A DNA stretch of 64,000 nt from NCBI RefSeq assembly GCF_014207565.1, contig NZ_JACHGJ010000001.1, positions 434,001 through 498,000 of the forward strand, given 5' to 3'. The notes under the pieces were generated by a model that was not told where the DNA came from, did not search any database, and worked only from the letters and a program-made list of their open reading frames with translations. Below, piece after piece: positions 38,269-47,278 of the stretch; positions within the stretch are counted from its first letter, which is position 1, and each line of letters begins with the position of its first letter. This DNA comes from Spirochaeta isovalerica (lineage in GTDB: Bacteria; Spirochaetota; Spirochaetia; DSM-2461). Made by a program: the position numbers and the translations under genes.

Positions 38269-39126
38269 ATGAGTATAGGCAATTTTTCTTTTTCGATGAT
38301 AACAGAATTGGAAAGAAAACTTCCTTTTTATCTTGTCGGAGCCGGAATAGACTTCCATCAGGAACTGGATCCCCATATGAGACCGGACGGTTATCCTCAT
38401 TTTCAGTGGATACAGGTAAAGAGCGGTAAAGGTGTTTTTAATGTAGACGGCGAACTTCACACTGTCGAAACAAATCAGGGCATACTGCTTTTCCCCGATG
38501 TTCCTCATAATTATTATGCTGAAGAATCACCTTGGATTGTAGACTGGTTTACATTTAACGGTTCGAATGTGGAGAAGGTGTTAAATCTCGTCCATATAGA
38601 TAAAACGGCAGTTTTCTCCGTGTTTCAGAACAGTCTTTTTACCGGGATTATTCAAAAGTCATTAAAGATGGTAAGGTCGACAGAGCCGGACAAGGGGCTC
38701 AGAGCTTCTCTTTTAGTTTATGAATTTCTCGTTTCTTTCTCCCACTATGCCCATAAGATCGGCAGTGAAGGAGATATAAGGCTCTACAGCCGCCTTAATC
38801 CTGTGCTGAATCATATTGAAGAGCATTATTCCCGTTCATTAACGATAGAAGATCTGGCGGATGTCATAGGCGTTACACCTCAATATTTATGTCTTTTATT
38901 TAAGAAGATCATAAAACAGCGTCCTATAGAGTATCTGAATAATGTCAGGATTAATAAAAGTAAAGACCTACTGCTGAAAAACCCCCGGACCAAAATCGAT
39001 GACATTTCAATTATGTCCGGATATGAAAGTACCAGCTATTTTTGCAGTATATTTAAAAAAATAGAGGGGATGAGTCCGGGCAGATTCAGAGAACTTCATC
39101 TTCATAAAAAATATCTCATTTCCTGA
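38269..39126 (+). CDS. AraC-family transcriptional regulator
   Basis: A 285-aa regulator. The N-terminal cupin-like ligand domain (about 15-105) includes DGYPHFQWIQVKSGKGVF and LLFPDVPHNYY. The C-terminal AraC DNA-binding region (about 180-280) has two helix-turn-helix motifs (TIEDLADVIGVTPQYLCLLF and KIDDISIMSGYESTSYFCSI) plus the family's PGRFRE end. It very likely controls the downstream sugar ABC importer and may also control the divergent GT-B-like gene. Ribosome-binding site ACAGGAG, 6 bases from ATG. Confidence 0.94.
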   Translation: MSIGNFSFSMITELERKLPFYLVGAGIDFHQELDPHMRPDGYPHFQWIQVKSGKGVFNVDGELHTVETNQGILLFPDVPHNYYAEESPWIVDWFTFNGSNVEKVLNLVHIDKTAVFSVFQNSLFTGIIQKSLKMVRSTEPDKGLRASLLVYEFLVSFSHYAHKIGSEGDIRLYSRLNPVLNHIEEHYSRSLTIEDLADVIGVTPQYLCLLFKKIIKQRPIEYLNNVRINKSKDLLLKNPRTKIDDISIMSGYESTSYFCSIFKKIEGMSPGRFRELHLHKKYLIS

Positions 39127-39175
39127 TTTTATTCTTTATAGTTTCATATATTAATATAAAGTGAATATTGTGTTG

Positions 39176-39203
39176 TTGACAGAACAAAGCTCCATGGTAG
39201 ACT
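39176..39203 (+). promoter_or_regulatory. Sigma-70 promoter of the sugar ABC importer
   Basis: A perfect TTGACA (39176-39181) and TAGACT (39198-39203) with a 16-base spacer, 38 bp before the binding-protein ATG. It suggests transcription of the importer separately from the AraC gene. Confidence 0.6.
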
Positions 39204-39241
39204 TAGTTACATCAAATAACTAAAACAGGAGGAATTCCTAA

Positions 39242-40522
39242 ATGATTAAAAAAGTCATGGGAATGTTTTTTGTTCTTCTTTTCGTTTTAACCGCATTGCC
39301 GGTTTTTGCGGGAGGAGCACAGGAAGAATCAAGCGGCGATAGTGCTAATATCGTAATCTACAATTCAATGAATGGAGACCCGAAGCCCAGAGCTGCTGAT
39401 GAAGAATTGGTAGGAATGTTTGAAGCTGCCAATCCCGGTACAACTGTTGTTCACAGCATTGTCGCTCATGAAGATTTTAAACAGGCTATCAGAGCCTATC
39501 TTTCAGCGTCGACACCACCGGATGTTCTTACCTGGTTTGCCGGGAACAGAGCCAGATTTTTTATTGACAAAGGGCTCATCATGGATATCAGCGATGTCTG
39601 GGAAGAGCAGGGCTGGAATGATTCCTATCCCAAAGGATTCAGAGCCATGAGCTCAGTGGACGGAAAACAGTATTTCCTTCCCACTTCATGGTATTGGTGG
39701 GGTGTTTACTACAGACCTTCTGTCTTTGAAAAATATAATATCGAAGTCCCTGAAACATGGGATGACCTGATGGTTGTATGCGAAACACTGAAATCCAATG
39801 GCGTAACACCCTTTACAATCGGAACCAAGTACCGCTGGACTGCTGCGGCATGGTTCGATTATTTCAACATGAGAATCAATGGGCCTGAATTCCATATCAA
39901 CCTTATGCTCGGGAAAGAAAGCTACACAGACCCCCGTGTAAAAGATGTATTCGTAAAATGGGCCGAGATGATTGATAAGGGATACTTCATTGAGAATCCC
40001 GCTGCTTACGCATGGGCCGAAGCAATTCCGTTTATGGCTAATGAAAGCGCGGCTATGTATCTGATGGGTGATTTTATCAGAGATTCGTTCCCTGAAGAAT
40101 TGCTTTCAGACCTGGATTTTTTCCGGTTCCCCATTATTGATCCTTCGGTTCCCGTCGGAGAAGACGCTCCTACCGATGGATACTTCATCCCCGCGAAATC
40201 AAAGAATCCCGAAGGGGCTAAAGCACTGCTGGCATTCTTCGGTTCGAAAGAATCGCAGGAATACACAGCCAGAACCCTGGACAGACTCAACACCAACAGT
40301 GACGTTGACATCTCCATCTTTAAAGAAAGTCAGCAGAAAGGTATCAAAATGATAAATGAAGCTGATTTCGTAGCTCAGTTCTATGACAGAGATACAACTC
40401 CCGAAATGGCTGATGCCGGAATGAACGGCTTCATGGAGTTCTGGGAAAACCACAGTTCAAGCGATATAGATAAAATCCTCGAAAACCTCGAAAGAGTCAG
40501 ACAGGAAGCTTTCGCTGAATAA
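39242..40522 (+). CDS. Sugar ABC transporter substrate-binding protein
   Basis: A 426-aa extracellular family 1 solute-binding protein. The signal peptide ends at VFAGGAQEE, a processing site style frequent in spirochaete sugar-binding proteins; no lipobox Cys is present. The mature fold shows the usual landmarks (IVIYNSMNGD start, TPPDVLTWFAGNRA, KYNIEVPETWDDL, PEGAKALLAFFGSKESQEY). The sugar is unknown; the family takes up oligosaccharides and glycerol-type substrates. A strong AGGAGG ribosome-binding site precedes the ATG. An intrinsic terminator directly after this gene should make it more abundant than the permeases. Confidence 0.95.
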   Translation: MIKKVMGMFFVLLFVLTALPVFAGGAQEESSGDSANIVIYNSMNGDPKPRAADEELVGMFEAANPGTTVVHSIVAHEDFKQAIRAYLSASTPPDVLTWFAGNRARFFIDKGLIMDISDVWEEQGWNDSYPKGFRAMSSVDGKQYFLPTSWYWWGVYYRPSVFEKYNIEVPETWDDLMVVCETLKSNGVTPFTIGTKYRWTAAAWFDYFNMRINGPEFHINLMLGKESYTDPRVKDVFVKWAEMIDKGYFIENPAAYAWAEAIPFMANESAAMYLMGDFIRDSFPEELLSDLDFFRFPIIDPSVPVGEDAPTDGYFIPAKSKNPEGAKALLAFFGSKESQEYTARTLDRLNTNSDVDISIFKESQQKGIKMINEADFVAQFYDRDTTPEMADAGMNGFMEFWENHSSSDIDKILENLERVRQEAFAE

Positions 40523-40540
40523 TTCATAAATAAATGAATG

Positions 40541-40567
40541 AACGGCCTGGAAACAGGCCGTTTTTTT
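40541..40567 (+). terminator. Partial intrinsic terminator between binding protein and permease
   Basis: A 9-bp GC-rich stem (40541-40549 with 40554-40562) and GAAA tetraloop followed by a T-run, between two genes of one operon. The downstream ribosome-binding site GGAGGAG (40571-40577) lies just after it, so the hairpin is positioned to lower permease transcription. Confidence 0.85.
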
Positions 40568-40582
40568 ACCGGAGGAGTACTT

Positions 40583-41467
40583 TTGGGCCTTAACAAAAGC
40601 CGCATGGCTAAATTAACACCCTGGTATTTTTTAACAATACCTCTGATTATCTATTTCTTATGGGTAATCGGGCCGATGTTCTATACATTCTACCTGAGCA
40701 TGACCAATTGGGATGGTTTGTCCGATCCCCAATTCATCGGCTTGAAAAATTATACAAAACTGTTCAGAGACCCGGTATTCTTTGTCTCTTTGAAAAATAA
40801 TCTCATTTGGGTTTTCAGTTTTATTACAATCCCTGTCGTGATCGGATTGGCTCTTGCGATGATTCTCAATCAATCCGTACCGGGATCCCGCTTTTTCAAA
40901 GCCAGTTTCTACTCGCCTATGGTTCTTTCGCTCGTGGTCTGCGGTCTCGTCTGGTCATGGCTTTACAATCCCGCCCAGGGCCTTCTGAACACCTTTTTCA
41001 GATCAGTCGGTCTTGAATCACTGGCAAAAGGGTGGCTCAGCGATCCGGATCTTGTTCTCGGATCGATCATAGCTGTCGCCATATGGCGCCAGGTCGGATA
41101 TGTCATGATACTTTTCCTCGCCGGGCTGCAGAGCGTTGACCCTTTTCTGGTGGAAGCTTCAAAGATCGACGGATGCAGCGGCTGGAAAACTTTTATCCAT
41201 GTTGTTCTGCCGCAGCTTCAGCCTGTAACCATTGTCGTTGTTGTCATTAGTATTATTGATTCTCTAAGAGCCTTTGACCTGGTTTCAGTTATGACAAGAG
41301 GAGGCCCATTCAACAGATCAAGCGTACTGGCCAACTTCATGTACATCGTGTCTTTCAATAATTACAAAATGGGATACGGAGCGGCTGTCGCTGTCATCCT
41401 TTTCCTTATAAGTTTTGTTTTTATCATGATGTATTTATCTCAGATTTCAAAAGAGGAGAATTATTGA
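40583..41467 (+). CDS. Sugar ABC transporter permease (MalF-type)
   Basis: A 294-aa inner-membrane subunit with about six helices and the family's EAA motif (EASKIDGCSGWKTFIHVVLP), which docks the ATPase. The start is probably TTG 40583, 5 bases after GGAGGAG; ATG 40604 is an alternative. The frame is open back to 40538, but that would overlap the terminator hairpin. It pairs with the downstream permease. Confidence 0.92.
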   Translation: MGLNKSRMAKLTPWYFLTIPLIIYFLWVIGPMFYTFYLSMTNWDGLSDPQFIGLKNYTKLFRDPVFFVSLKNNLIWVFSFITIPVVIGLALAMILNQSVPGSRFFKASFYSPMVLSLVVCGLVWSWLYNPAQGLLNTFFRSVGLESLAKGWLSDPDLVLGSIIAVAIWRQVGYVMILFLAGLQSVDPFLVEASKIDGCSGWKTFIHVVLPQLQPVTIVVVVISIIDSLRAFDLVSVMTRGGPFNRSSVLANFMYIVSFNNYKMGYGAAVAVILFLISFVFIMMYLSQISKEENY

Positions 41468-41468
41468 T

Positions 41469-42299
41469 ATGAAAGAATTGAGCCTGCCTCTCAAAATATT
41501 GATTTTCCTTCTTCTTTGCATCGGAGTCTTCTTATGGTTGCTGCCTCTGGGGGTGGCTGTCATAACTTCATTCAGAACCAATGACGATCTGCTGATGAGA
41601 GGCTTTCTCTCCCTTCCGAAAGAATTGAGTTTCAGAAATTACGGAGCAGCCTGGACAAGAGGGAATCTGAATAAATTTCTCCCCAACAGTTTCATAATTA
41701 CCATCCCGTCCCTGACATTTACTTTATTTCTCTCTTCCTTGTCCGCTTATGCTTTATCAAAATTCAGGTTCAGAGGAAGAACGATTATTCTTTCAGTATT
41801 TGTCGGCGGCATGATGCTTCCCTTTCAGATCCTTCTACTGCCTGTTTTCAAATTATCAGAAACAATCGGCATATATGACACATACTGGGCGCTTATTGCA
41901 ATCCATACAGCGTTTCAGATGGGATTCTGTACTTTTGTATTGCGGAACTATATGGTGACCATACCCGATTCCGTAACCGAAGCTGCGAGAATCGACGGAG
42001 CCAGCGAGTTCAGAATTTACTGGAACATCATGTTACCTCTGGTCATACCTGCTATGGCTGCAATCGCAACACTGGAATTTACATGGATATTCAATGATTA
42101 CATCTGGCCGCTGATTCTTGTGCGCACAGATAGATTGATGCCTGTAACAGCCGGTCTGGCCATTTTGCAGGGTCAGTATATTATGGACTGGACAGTTATC
42201 ATTTCAGGCGCCCTCATAGGAACAATCCCCACAATATTCGTTTTTCTGTTTCTGCAGAAATACTTTATCCGGGGACTGACAATGGGGTCTAACAAGTAG
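41469..42299 (+). CDS. Sugar ABC transporter permease (MalG-type)
   Basis: A 276-aa second permease with six predicted helices and the EAA loop EAARIDGASEFRIYWNIMLP. It starts one base after the TGA of the first permease. Ligand specificity follows the binding protein. No nucleotide-binding ATPase gene follows; the importer must share an MsmK/UgpC-type ATPase encoded elsewhere. Its 3' end overlaps the convergent dynamin-like gene by 11 bp. Confidence 0.94.
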   Translation: MKELSLPLKILIFLLLCIGVFLWLLPLGVAVITSFRTNDDLLMRGFLSLPKELSFRNYGAAWTRGNLNKFLPNSFIITIPSLTFTLFLSSLSAYALSKFRFRGRTIILSVFVGGMMLPFQILLLPVFKLSETIGIYDTYWALIAIHTAFQMGFCTFVLRNYMVTIPDSVTEAARIDGASEFRIYWNIMLPLVIPAMAAIATLEFTWIFNDYIWPLILVRTDRLMPVTAGLAILQGQYIMDWTVIISGALIGTIPTIFVFLFLQKYFIRGLTMGSNK

Positions 42300-44013
42300 A
42301 TTTTATTTTTCTGAATACATTACGCTTCTTTTCGATATGGAAAGAAGCAGTTTTTATAAATTCCGATTCCTTTTCGATATGACTGTCGATCTTTTCAAAC
42401 TGCCTGTGTATATCATCGAAAATCAATTCGAGCTTATTTCGCAGCCTTCTTTTTAATTCTGCGGAAAAGCGTGAGTTGGTTTCCTCCAGGCTCTTCCGGA
42501 ATTCTCGGATCATCCGGCTTCTCTTGAACAGAATGATACCGCTCGCCCCGAGAATTCCAACGGCAGACAATGCTCCTCCCGTCGCATCAAAAACAGCTCC
42601 CTGAGCGATGATTGATAAAAGTGCGCCCGCTGCTGCAACAAGGCCGCCTTTGAGGACGGTGTCGCTTATATCGGGATTATGCTTCTCAAGATTAGTGAGT
42701 AATGACAGGTCAGTAGACATTTCAGTCAAGCCGTTCAGAATTTCAGTCAGGGTTTCGTCTCTTCTATTAATAAACGCTTCCAGCGCACGGTCTCCGGCTT
42801 CCCGGCTGTATAGATCCCGTGCTTTCTCGACTTCACGGATTATCTCACTGAATCTGTACTTTATCCCGTCGATGAAAAATGAAGCGTTATCGGCGGCTTC
42901 TTTTGCCAGACTTTTCTCCAGATCTGAATTCATTTCCCGAAGAACTTCCTCGAGAAACTTTCTGTCCACTTTGTGCCGGCTGTTACGAAATCTCGGAATG
43001 GGAATGGCCTGTTTTAAAATATTGGCTGTCGATAAGCTGTTTTTCAGCCTTAACGAATAATCTCTCGATGTACGGTCGAATACGAAATTCATCCTCTCAA
43101 GGATTTTGTCTATCTCTTTGGCTGAGTTCTCAAGACCGGTTCTGTAGCGATTGGTAATTGTGTTTTTTAACTCTCTGTCCCGATCGAGTATTCCCGATCG
43201 AACATCCAGTTTCTTTTCAGCTTTTTCTAAAAGGATTTCAGCGATATCGATCCTATCCTTCAGTTTGAGAAGCATATGTTGTCCGCCCCGGGTCGTATCG
43301 CTTATGAAATCTCTGATTTCCCTGAAACCGCTCTTTTCGTAATGGCCTTCTTTTTCAAACTTTGATGAAGTGGGGAATATAACAGGGGAGCTGATCCCTT
43401 TTTCCCGAGCATATTCTGCAATTTTCTTTAATCCGGTCTCAAGCTCTTTTTCAGAACATCTGTCAGCCTGGGCGGCGATAAAGACAATATTCCGGCTCCA
43501 TTCCTCCTTCATGACTTTAAGCATCTCCCACGAGGAGCTATGATGAGGATTCAAAGCAGGAAAAACAAAAAATATGACATTGCTGTTCGGAGCAAAGCGT
43601 TTGGTAATCTCTTCGTGCTCATTAATTATAGAGTCAGTCCCCGGAGTATCGACTATTGAGATCTCTTTCAGTATTTCAGCATTAATACCCTTAATATCGA
43701 GATATTTTTCAATATGTTCCAGATAAGGCTGGTCGGAATACACGACTTGCTGGACCCTGTCGGTGCAGATATCGGCATCTACTTCGCAAATTTCTGTACC
43801 TGTTAAGGCATTAATAAAAGAGCTCTTCCCCGATTTCACTTCCCCGATGATAACAAACATAAAAGGTTTGTCCAGGCTATCGGATAAAGCGATAAGCTCT
43901 TTATTCAGATCTGTGAAATCGGGATCCTCGAGTTTCGAAGTCAGTTCTTCAAGTGATGATTTAATGATGCGGGCATTTTCCCGATATGTTCTGTCTATCA
44001 ATTCGGCGTTCAT
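42289..44013 (-). CDS. Bacterial dynamin-like GTPase
   Basis: A 574-aa large GTPase. G1 is GEVKSGKSS (57-65), a switch-I Thr lies in CTDRVQQVVY, G3 is DTPGTDS (about 124), and G4 is a non-canonical AQADR in place of N/TKxD. A long helical stalk region follows, then a hydrophobic hairpin (about 455-505, with GGLVAAAGALLSII and GALSAVGILGASGIILF) that can insert into membrane, and a C-terminal coiled coil. This matches single-gene bacterial dynamins involved in membrane remodelling or stress protection. No partner dynamin is adjacent. It is divergent from the small 53-aa gene. Confidence 0.9.
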   Translation of the reverse strand: MNAELIDRTYRENARIIKSSLEELTSKLEDPDFTDLNKELIALSDSLDKPFMFVIIGEVKSGKSSFINALTGTEICEVDADICTDRVQQVVYSDQPYLEHIEKYLDIKGINAEILKEISIVDTPGTDSIINEHEEITKRFAPNSNVIFFVFPALNPHHSSSWEMLKVMKEEWSRNIVFIAAQADRCSEKELETGLKKIAEYAREKGISSPVIFPTSSKFEKEGHYEKSGFREIRDFISDTTRGGQHMLLKLKDRIDIAEILLEKAEKKLDVRSGILDRDRELKNTITNRYRTGLENSAKEIDKILERMNFVFDRTSRDYSLRLKNSLSTANILKQAIPIPRFRNSRHKVDRKFLEEVLREMNSDLEKSLAKEAADNASFFIDGIKYRFSEIIREVEKARDLYSREAGDRALEAFINRRDETLTEILNGLTEMSTDLSLLTNLEKHNPDISDTVLKGGLVAAAGALLSIIAQGAVFDATGGALSAVGILGASGIILFKRSRMIREFRKSLEETNSRFSAELKRRLRNKLELIFDDIHRQFEKIDSHIEKESEFIKTASFHIEKKRNVFRKIKSTC

Positions 44014-44092
44014 TACTTCTAAATATACATTCTCTATTGATTTTCATAAATAGTATTCTGATAATTGTATAAAAGGCTTAAAGGAGTAAATC

Positions 44093-44254
44093 ATGGAAAA
44101 AGAAATTACCATCACACAGTTCGCCGGAGAACTGAAGAAAAGACTGGAAGATGGCAAAACTGTTGATTGCTGTAAAACAGAACTGTTAAGACTGGCCGAT
44201 ATTATCACAGACAAAATCGGCGATGAAAAGATAAAAGTACTCTGGCAGGACTGA
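44093..44254 (+). CDS. Small conserved-looking protein (53 aa)
   Basis: A short open frame with a strong ribosome-binding site (AAAGGAGTAAATC before ATG). It encodes 53 residues beginning MEKEITITQF and ending KIKVLWQD, amphipathic and helical, with a CC pair (TVDCCK). No domain is recognised. The good ribosome-binding site, the fit between the dynamin and MATE genes, and the lack of any competing gene on either strand support it as real. It ends 5 bp before the convergent MATE gene stop. Confidence 0.7.
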   Translation: MEKEITITQFAGELKKRLEDGKTVDCCKTELLRLADIITDKIGDEKIKVLWQD

Positions 44255-44259
44255 TTAAG

Positions 44260-45600
44260 TCAGGCTACGGCTTTTGCCCATTTCCCTCCCCGGAATCGAA
44301 TCCACATTACGATTCCCCGGACCAGAAAATCCAGACACATGGCCAACCAGACTCCCGATAGTCCTCCTTTGAGGACTATTCCGAATAGCCAGGCTGCGGG
44401 GAGACGAAGCAGGAATCGGCTTATTATCATGACAATCATGGCATATCTGGTATCTCCCGCTCCTCTTATTGTTCCGCTGAAAACCATAGCCGGAGCCAGG
44501 AATACGGCAAAAAGTGCGTAAATTCTCAAAGCTGATCGTGTCATGCTCACAATTGAAATATCTGTTGAAAAAAGACCGATAAGAAGGTCGGGAATGGTGT
44601 AATAGGCGATACTGATTATTGCCATGACAACCGTACAATAGAACACTGCCAGTCTTGTAATGGCTTTCGCCTTTTCCGGTTCTCCTGCACCGAGAGACTG
44701 CCCGGTTCCGGTACTGGCGGCTATGGCGAATCCGAATCCCGGCATAAAAGACAGGGAAGCCAGCTTCATCACAATATTGAAAGCGCCCAGGCTCAAGCTG
44801 CCCAGAGGCGTTACAGCCAGAACCATTACAGCCATCTGACTGATTCCCATAGCCATATTGCTGATTAAAGAAGGAATTCCTATTTTTATTATCAGTTTCA
44901 GATGAGAATAAGAGAATAATTTTGATTTTTTAAAAGGGCTCCATTCTCTACGGGAACTGATTAAAAGCAGGATAAGAAATCCAAAGGTAAAACTTATACC
45001 GGAAGCATAAGCCGCACCGGCAATTCCCATGGGTTCAAAACCCAGATGACCGAATATCATAGCCCAGTCTAGGACGATATTTATGAGATTCATTGCGAGA
45101 CTGACTTTCATGGTCGTTCTCGTTTCGCCACAGGCGTTAAATGCCGCCTGAATGGCGGTGAGACCATAAATTGAAGGTAAAAAAACCATGAACGTTTTGA
45201 AATAACTGGAAGCAAAAGGATAAAGATCGGAAGGCATCTGAATGAAACCGAATAAACCGTTGAATCCCAATTGGATTAACGGGAGAAATATAAAGGAAAC
45301 AAATAATGTCGCAATCAGACCGGTCCTGAGAAATTCCGATGCTTTCACAGCTTCTTTTTCACCTATTCTGCGGGCGATAGTCGCAGTCAGTCCTGTTGCG
45401 AAACCTTCGGAAATCATCTGGATATTCCAGATGAGAGTACCGGTCAGAGCTACGGCTCCCAGAGATAATGCATCAATGCGGCCAATGAACATCGTGTCTA
45501 CAAGCTGAACCATCGTATTGGCGATTTGAGTCCCCATAACCGGCAGAGCCAGAGAGAGGACGTAGGAAGAGCCGCGTAATTTATAATATTGCTTTCTCAT
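44260..45600 (-). CDS. MATE-family efflux transporter
   Basis: A 446-aa inner-membrane protein with about 12 hydrophobic helices, the MATE start (LALPVMGTQIANTMVQLVDTMFIG) split around its first helix, GATE-like QAAFNACGETRTTMK, and SLGAGEPEKAKAI, a characteristic loop. It should extrude drugs or metabolites with Na+ or H+ exchange; the substrate is unknown. It is divergent from the chemoreceptor gene and convergent with the 53-aa gene. No regulator is adjacent. Confidence 0.94.
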   Translation of the reverse strand: MRKQYYKLRGSSYVLSLALPVMGTQIANTMVQLVDTMFIGRIDALSLGAVALTGTLIWNIQMISEGFATGLTATIARRIGEKEAVKASEFLRTGLIATLFVSFIFLPLIQLGFNGLFGFIQMPSDLYPFASSYFKTFMVFLPSIYGLTAIQAAFNACGETRTTMKVSLAMNLINIVLDWAMIFGHLGFEPMGIAGAAYASGISFTFGFLILLLISSRREWSPFKKSKLFSYSHLKLIIKIGIPSLISNMAMGISQMAVMVLAVTPLGSLSLGAFNIVMKLASLSFMPGFGFAIAASTGTGQSLGAGEPEKAKAITRLAVFYCTVVMAIISIAYYTIPDLLIGLFSTDISIVSMTRSALRIYALFAVFLAPAMVFSGTIRGAGDTRYAMIVMIISRFLLRLPAAWLFGIVLKGGLSGVWLAMCLDFLVRGIVMWIRFRGGKWAKAVA

Positions 45601-45718
45601 AAAGATTCCTGATTGATTTTGAATTGCTTTTTATTATTACTCTTTTTATGACACTGTAAAGACTAAGTATTTGAAATATGGATTATTAAAGTTTAAAATT
45701 CCTGCCAGAGGTATCATA

Positions 45719-47278
45719 ATGAAAAAAATTACCACAAAGATTCTGCTTTTTACTATCGGTATCGCTGTTTTTATTAGCGCAGCACTTGGATCTTTTATGA
45801 TTTTCAACTTTAACACAACTCTCAACAAAGATCTCGACAGACTTCAGCAAACTATGCTCGATGATTTTGACAGACTTGTTAAATTTGAGATCGAAACGAT
45901 GCTCTCCATGATTGAGACGATATATAATGATTCTCAGAATGGTCTTTATACCGATGAACAGGCCAGGTTTCTCGCCGCTCATCTCGTGAGAGAGGCGAGA
46001 TTCGGTGTGGACAATTATTTCTGGATTGATACTTCAAAAGGAGATAACGTAGTTCTTCTGGGCCGCGATTCGGAAGGCACCAACAGAATAAATCTACAGG
46101 ATGTAAACGGCAAATATATCGTTCAGGATATTATTCAGGCCGCTTTGGATGGTGGCGGATATACGGACTACTATTTCCCCAGAAGTGAAGGAGGGGAAGC
46201 GCTTCGAAAAAGAGGCTATTCCGCGTATTTTGAACCTTATGACTGGATTATCGGAACCGGTAATTACGTTGACGATATTGATGTCATAGTCAACGAAAAG
46301 AAAGCCGAGGGAATGGCTTATATGAGACAGAATATTTCATTGTCACTTCTTTTTATTGTGGCTTCGCTGATTGTTGTAACAATAATTTCAGTTTTCTTGG
46401 GTAAAAGGATTTCCAGACCGGTCATATATGCCTCTCAGATTACCGCCCGCATTGCATCGGGAGATTTAACCCAGAGCTTTAATACAGATTTCGGTAAGCT
46501 CAAAGATGAAATCGGAACACTGCTCGAATCAGTGGGGACTATGGATGAAAACCTCAAGGATATCGTAACACAGATTGTGGAAAGCTCCGATATTATCGCC
46601 GGTAGCAGCGATCAGTTGTCCAGCGCTTCTTCCCAGCTTTCTCAGGGAGCAACTGAGCAGGCCGCGTCTATTGAAGAGATTTCAGCTTCCATAGAGCAAA
46701 TGAATTCAAATGTGGCCAACAATGCAGACAATGCCAGACAGACGGAAAAGATAGCTCTAAAAGCTGCACAGGATGCCGATGAAAGCGGTTCGGCGGTTTC
46801 CCGCGCAACGAAATCGTTAAAGGAAATTACAGAAAAAATATCAATAATCAGCGAAATTGCAAGACAGACTAATCTTCTGGCTTTGAATGCAGCGATTGAG
46901 GCCGCCCGGGCAGGAGATCATGGAAAAGGATTTGCCGTTGTCGCTCAGGAAGTAAGGAAGCTGGCTGAGAGAAGCCAGGTAGCTGCCGCTGAAATAATGG
47001 AGATATCTGCTGAAACCGAATCGGCTGCGGACAATGCTTCGGTTATGCTCGACAGGCTTGTACCGGACATCCAGAAAACAGCTGAACTCGTACAGGAAAT
47101 TGCTGCGGCGACCAGCGAACAGGCATCGGGAATAGAACAGGTCACCAATGCCATAAATCAGATGGACAGCGTCGTACAACAGAACGCCTCTGCATCGGAA
47201 CAGGTCGCCGCCACAGCCGAAACGCTGGTGTCTCAAGCTAGAGAACAGAAAAACACTGTGTCGTTTTTTACGGTTTAA
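45719..47278 (+). CDS. Methyl-accepting chemotaxis protein with sCache domain
   Basis: A 519-aa chemoreceptor. Membrane helix 1 (about 7-29), a periplasmic sCache_2-type ligand domain (about 35-190, with [12 protein letters not shown] and [15 protein letters not shown]), helix 2 (about 207-229), HAMP, and the signalling hairpin whose tip is [17 protein letters not shown] (about 382). This domain type often senses small organic acids. The ATG at 45719 is preceded by AGAGG; a longer TTG frame from 45671 is less likely. The 3' end overlaps dsbD by 11 bp (convergent). Confidence 0.94.
   Translation: MKKITTKILLFTIGIAVFISAALGSFMIFNFNTTLNKDLDRLQQTMLDDFDRLVKFEIETMLSMIETIYNDSQNGLYTDEQARFLAAHLVREARFGVDNYFWIDTSKGDNVVLLGRDSEGTNRINLQDVNGKYIVQDIIQAALDGGGYTDYYFPRSEGGEALRKRGYSAYFEPYDWIIGTGNYVDDIDVIVNEKKAEGMAYMRQNISLSLLFIVASLIVVTIISVFLGKRISRPVIYASQITARIASGDLTQSFNTDFGKLKDEIGTLLESVGTMDENLKDIVTQIVESSDIIAGSSDQLSSASSQLSQGATEQAASIEEISASIEQMNSNVANNADNARQTEKIALKAAQDADESGSAVSRATKSLKEITEKISIISEIARQTNLLALNAAIEAARAGDHGKGFAVVAQEVRKLAERSQVAAAEIMEISAETESAADNASVMLDRLVPDIQKTAELVQEIAAATSEQASGIEQVTNAINQMDSVVQQNASASEQVAATAETLVSQAREQKNTVSFFTV

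Noticed and set aside
45601-45718. Sigma-28 promoter for the chemoreceptor
   Set aside because: No TAAA-N15-GCCGATAA-like pair is present in the upstream region.
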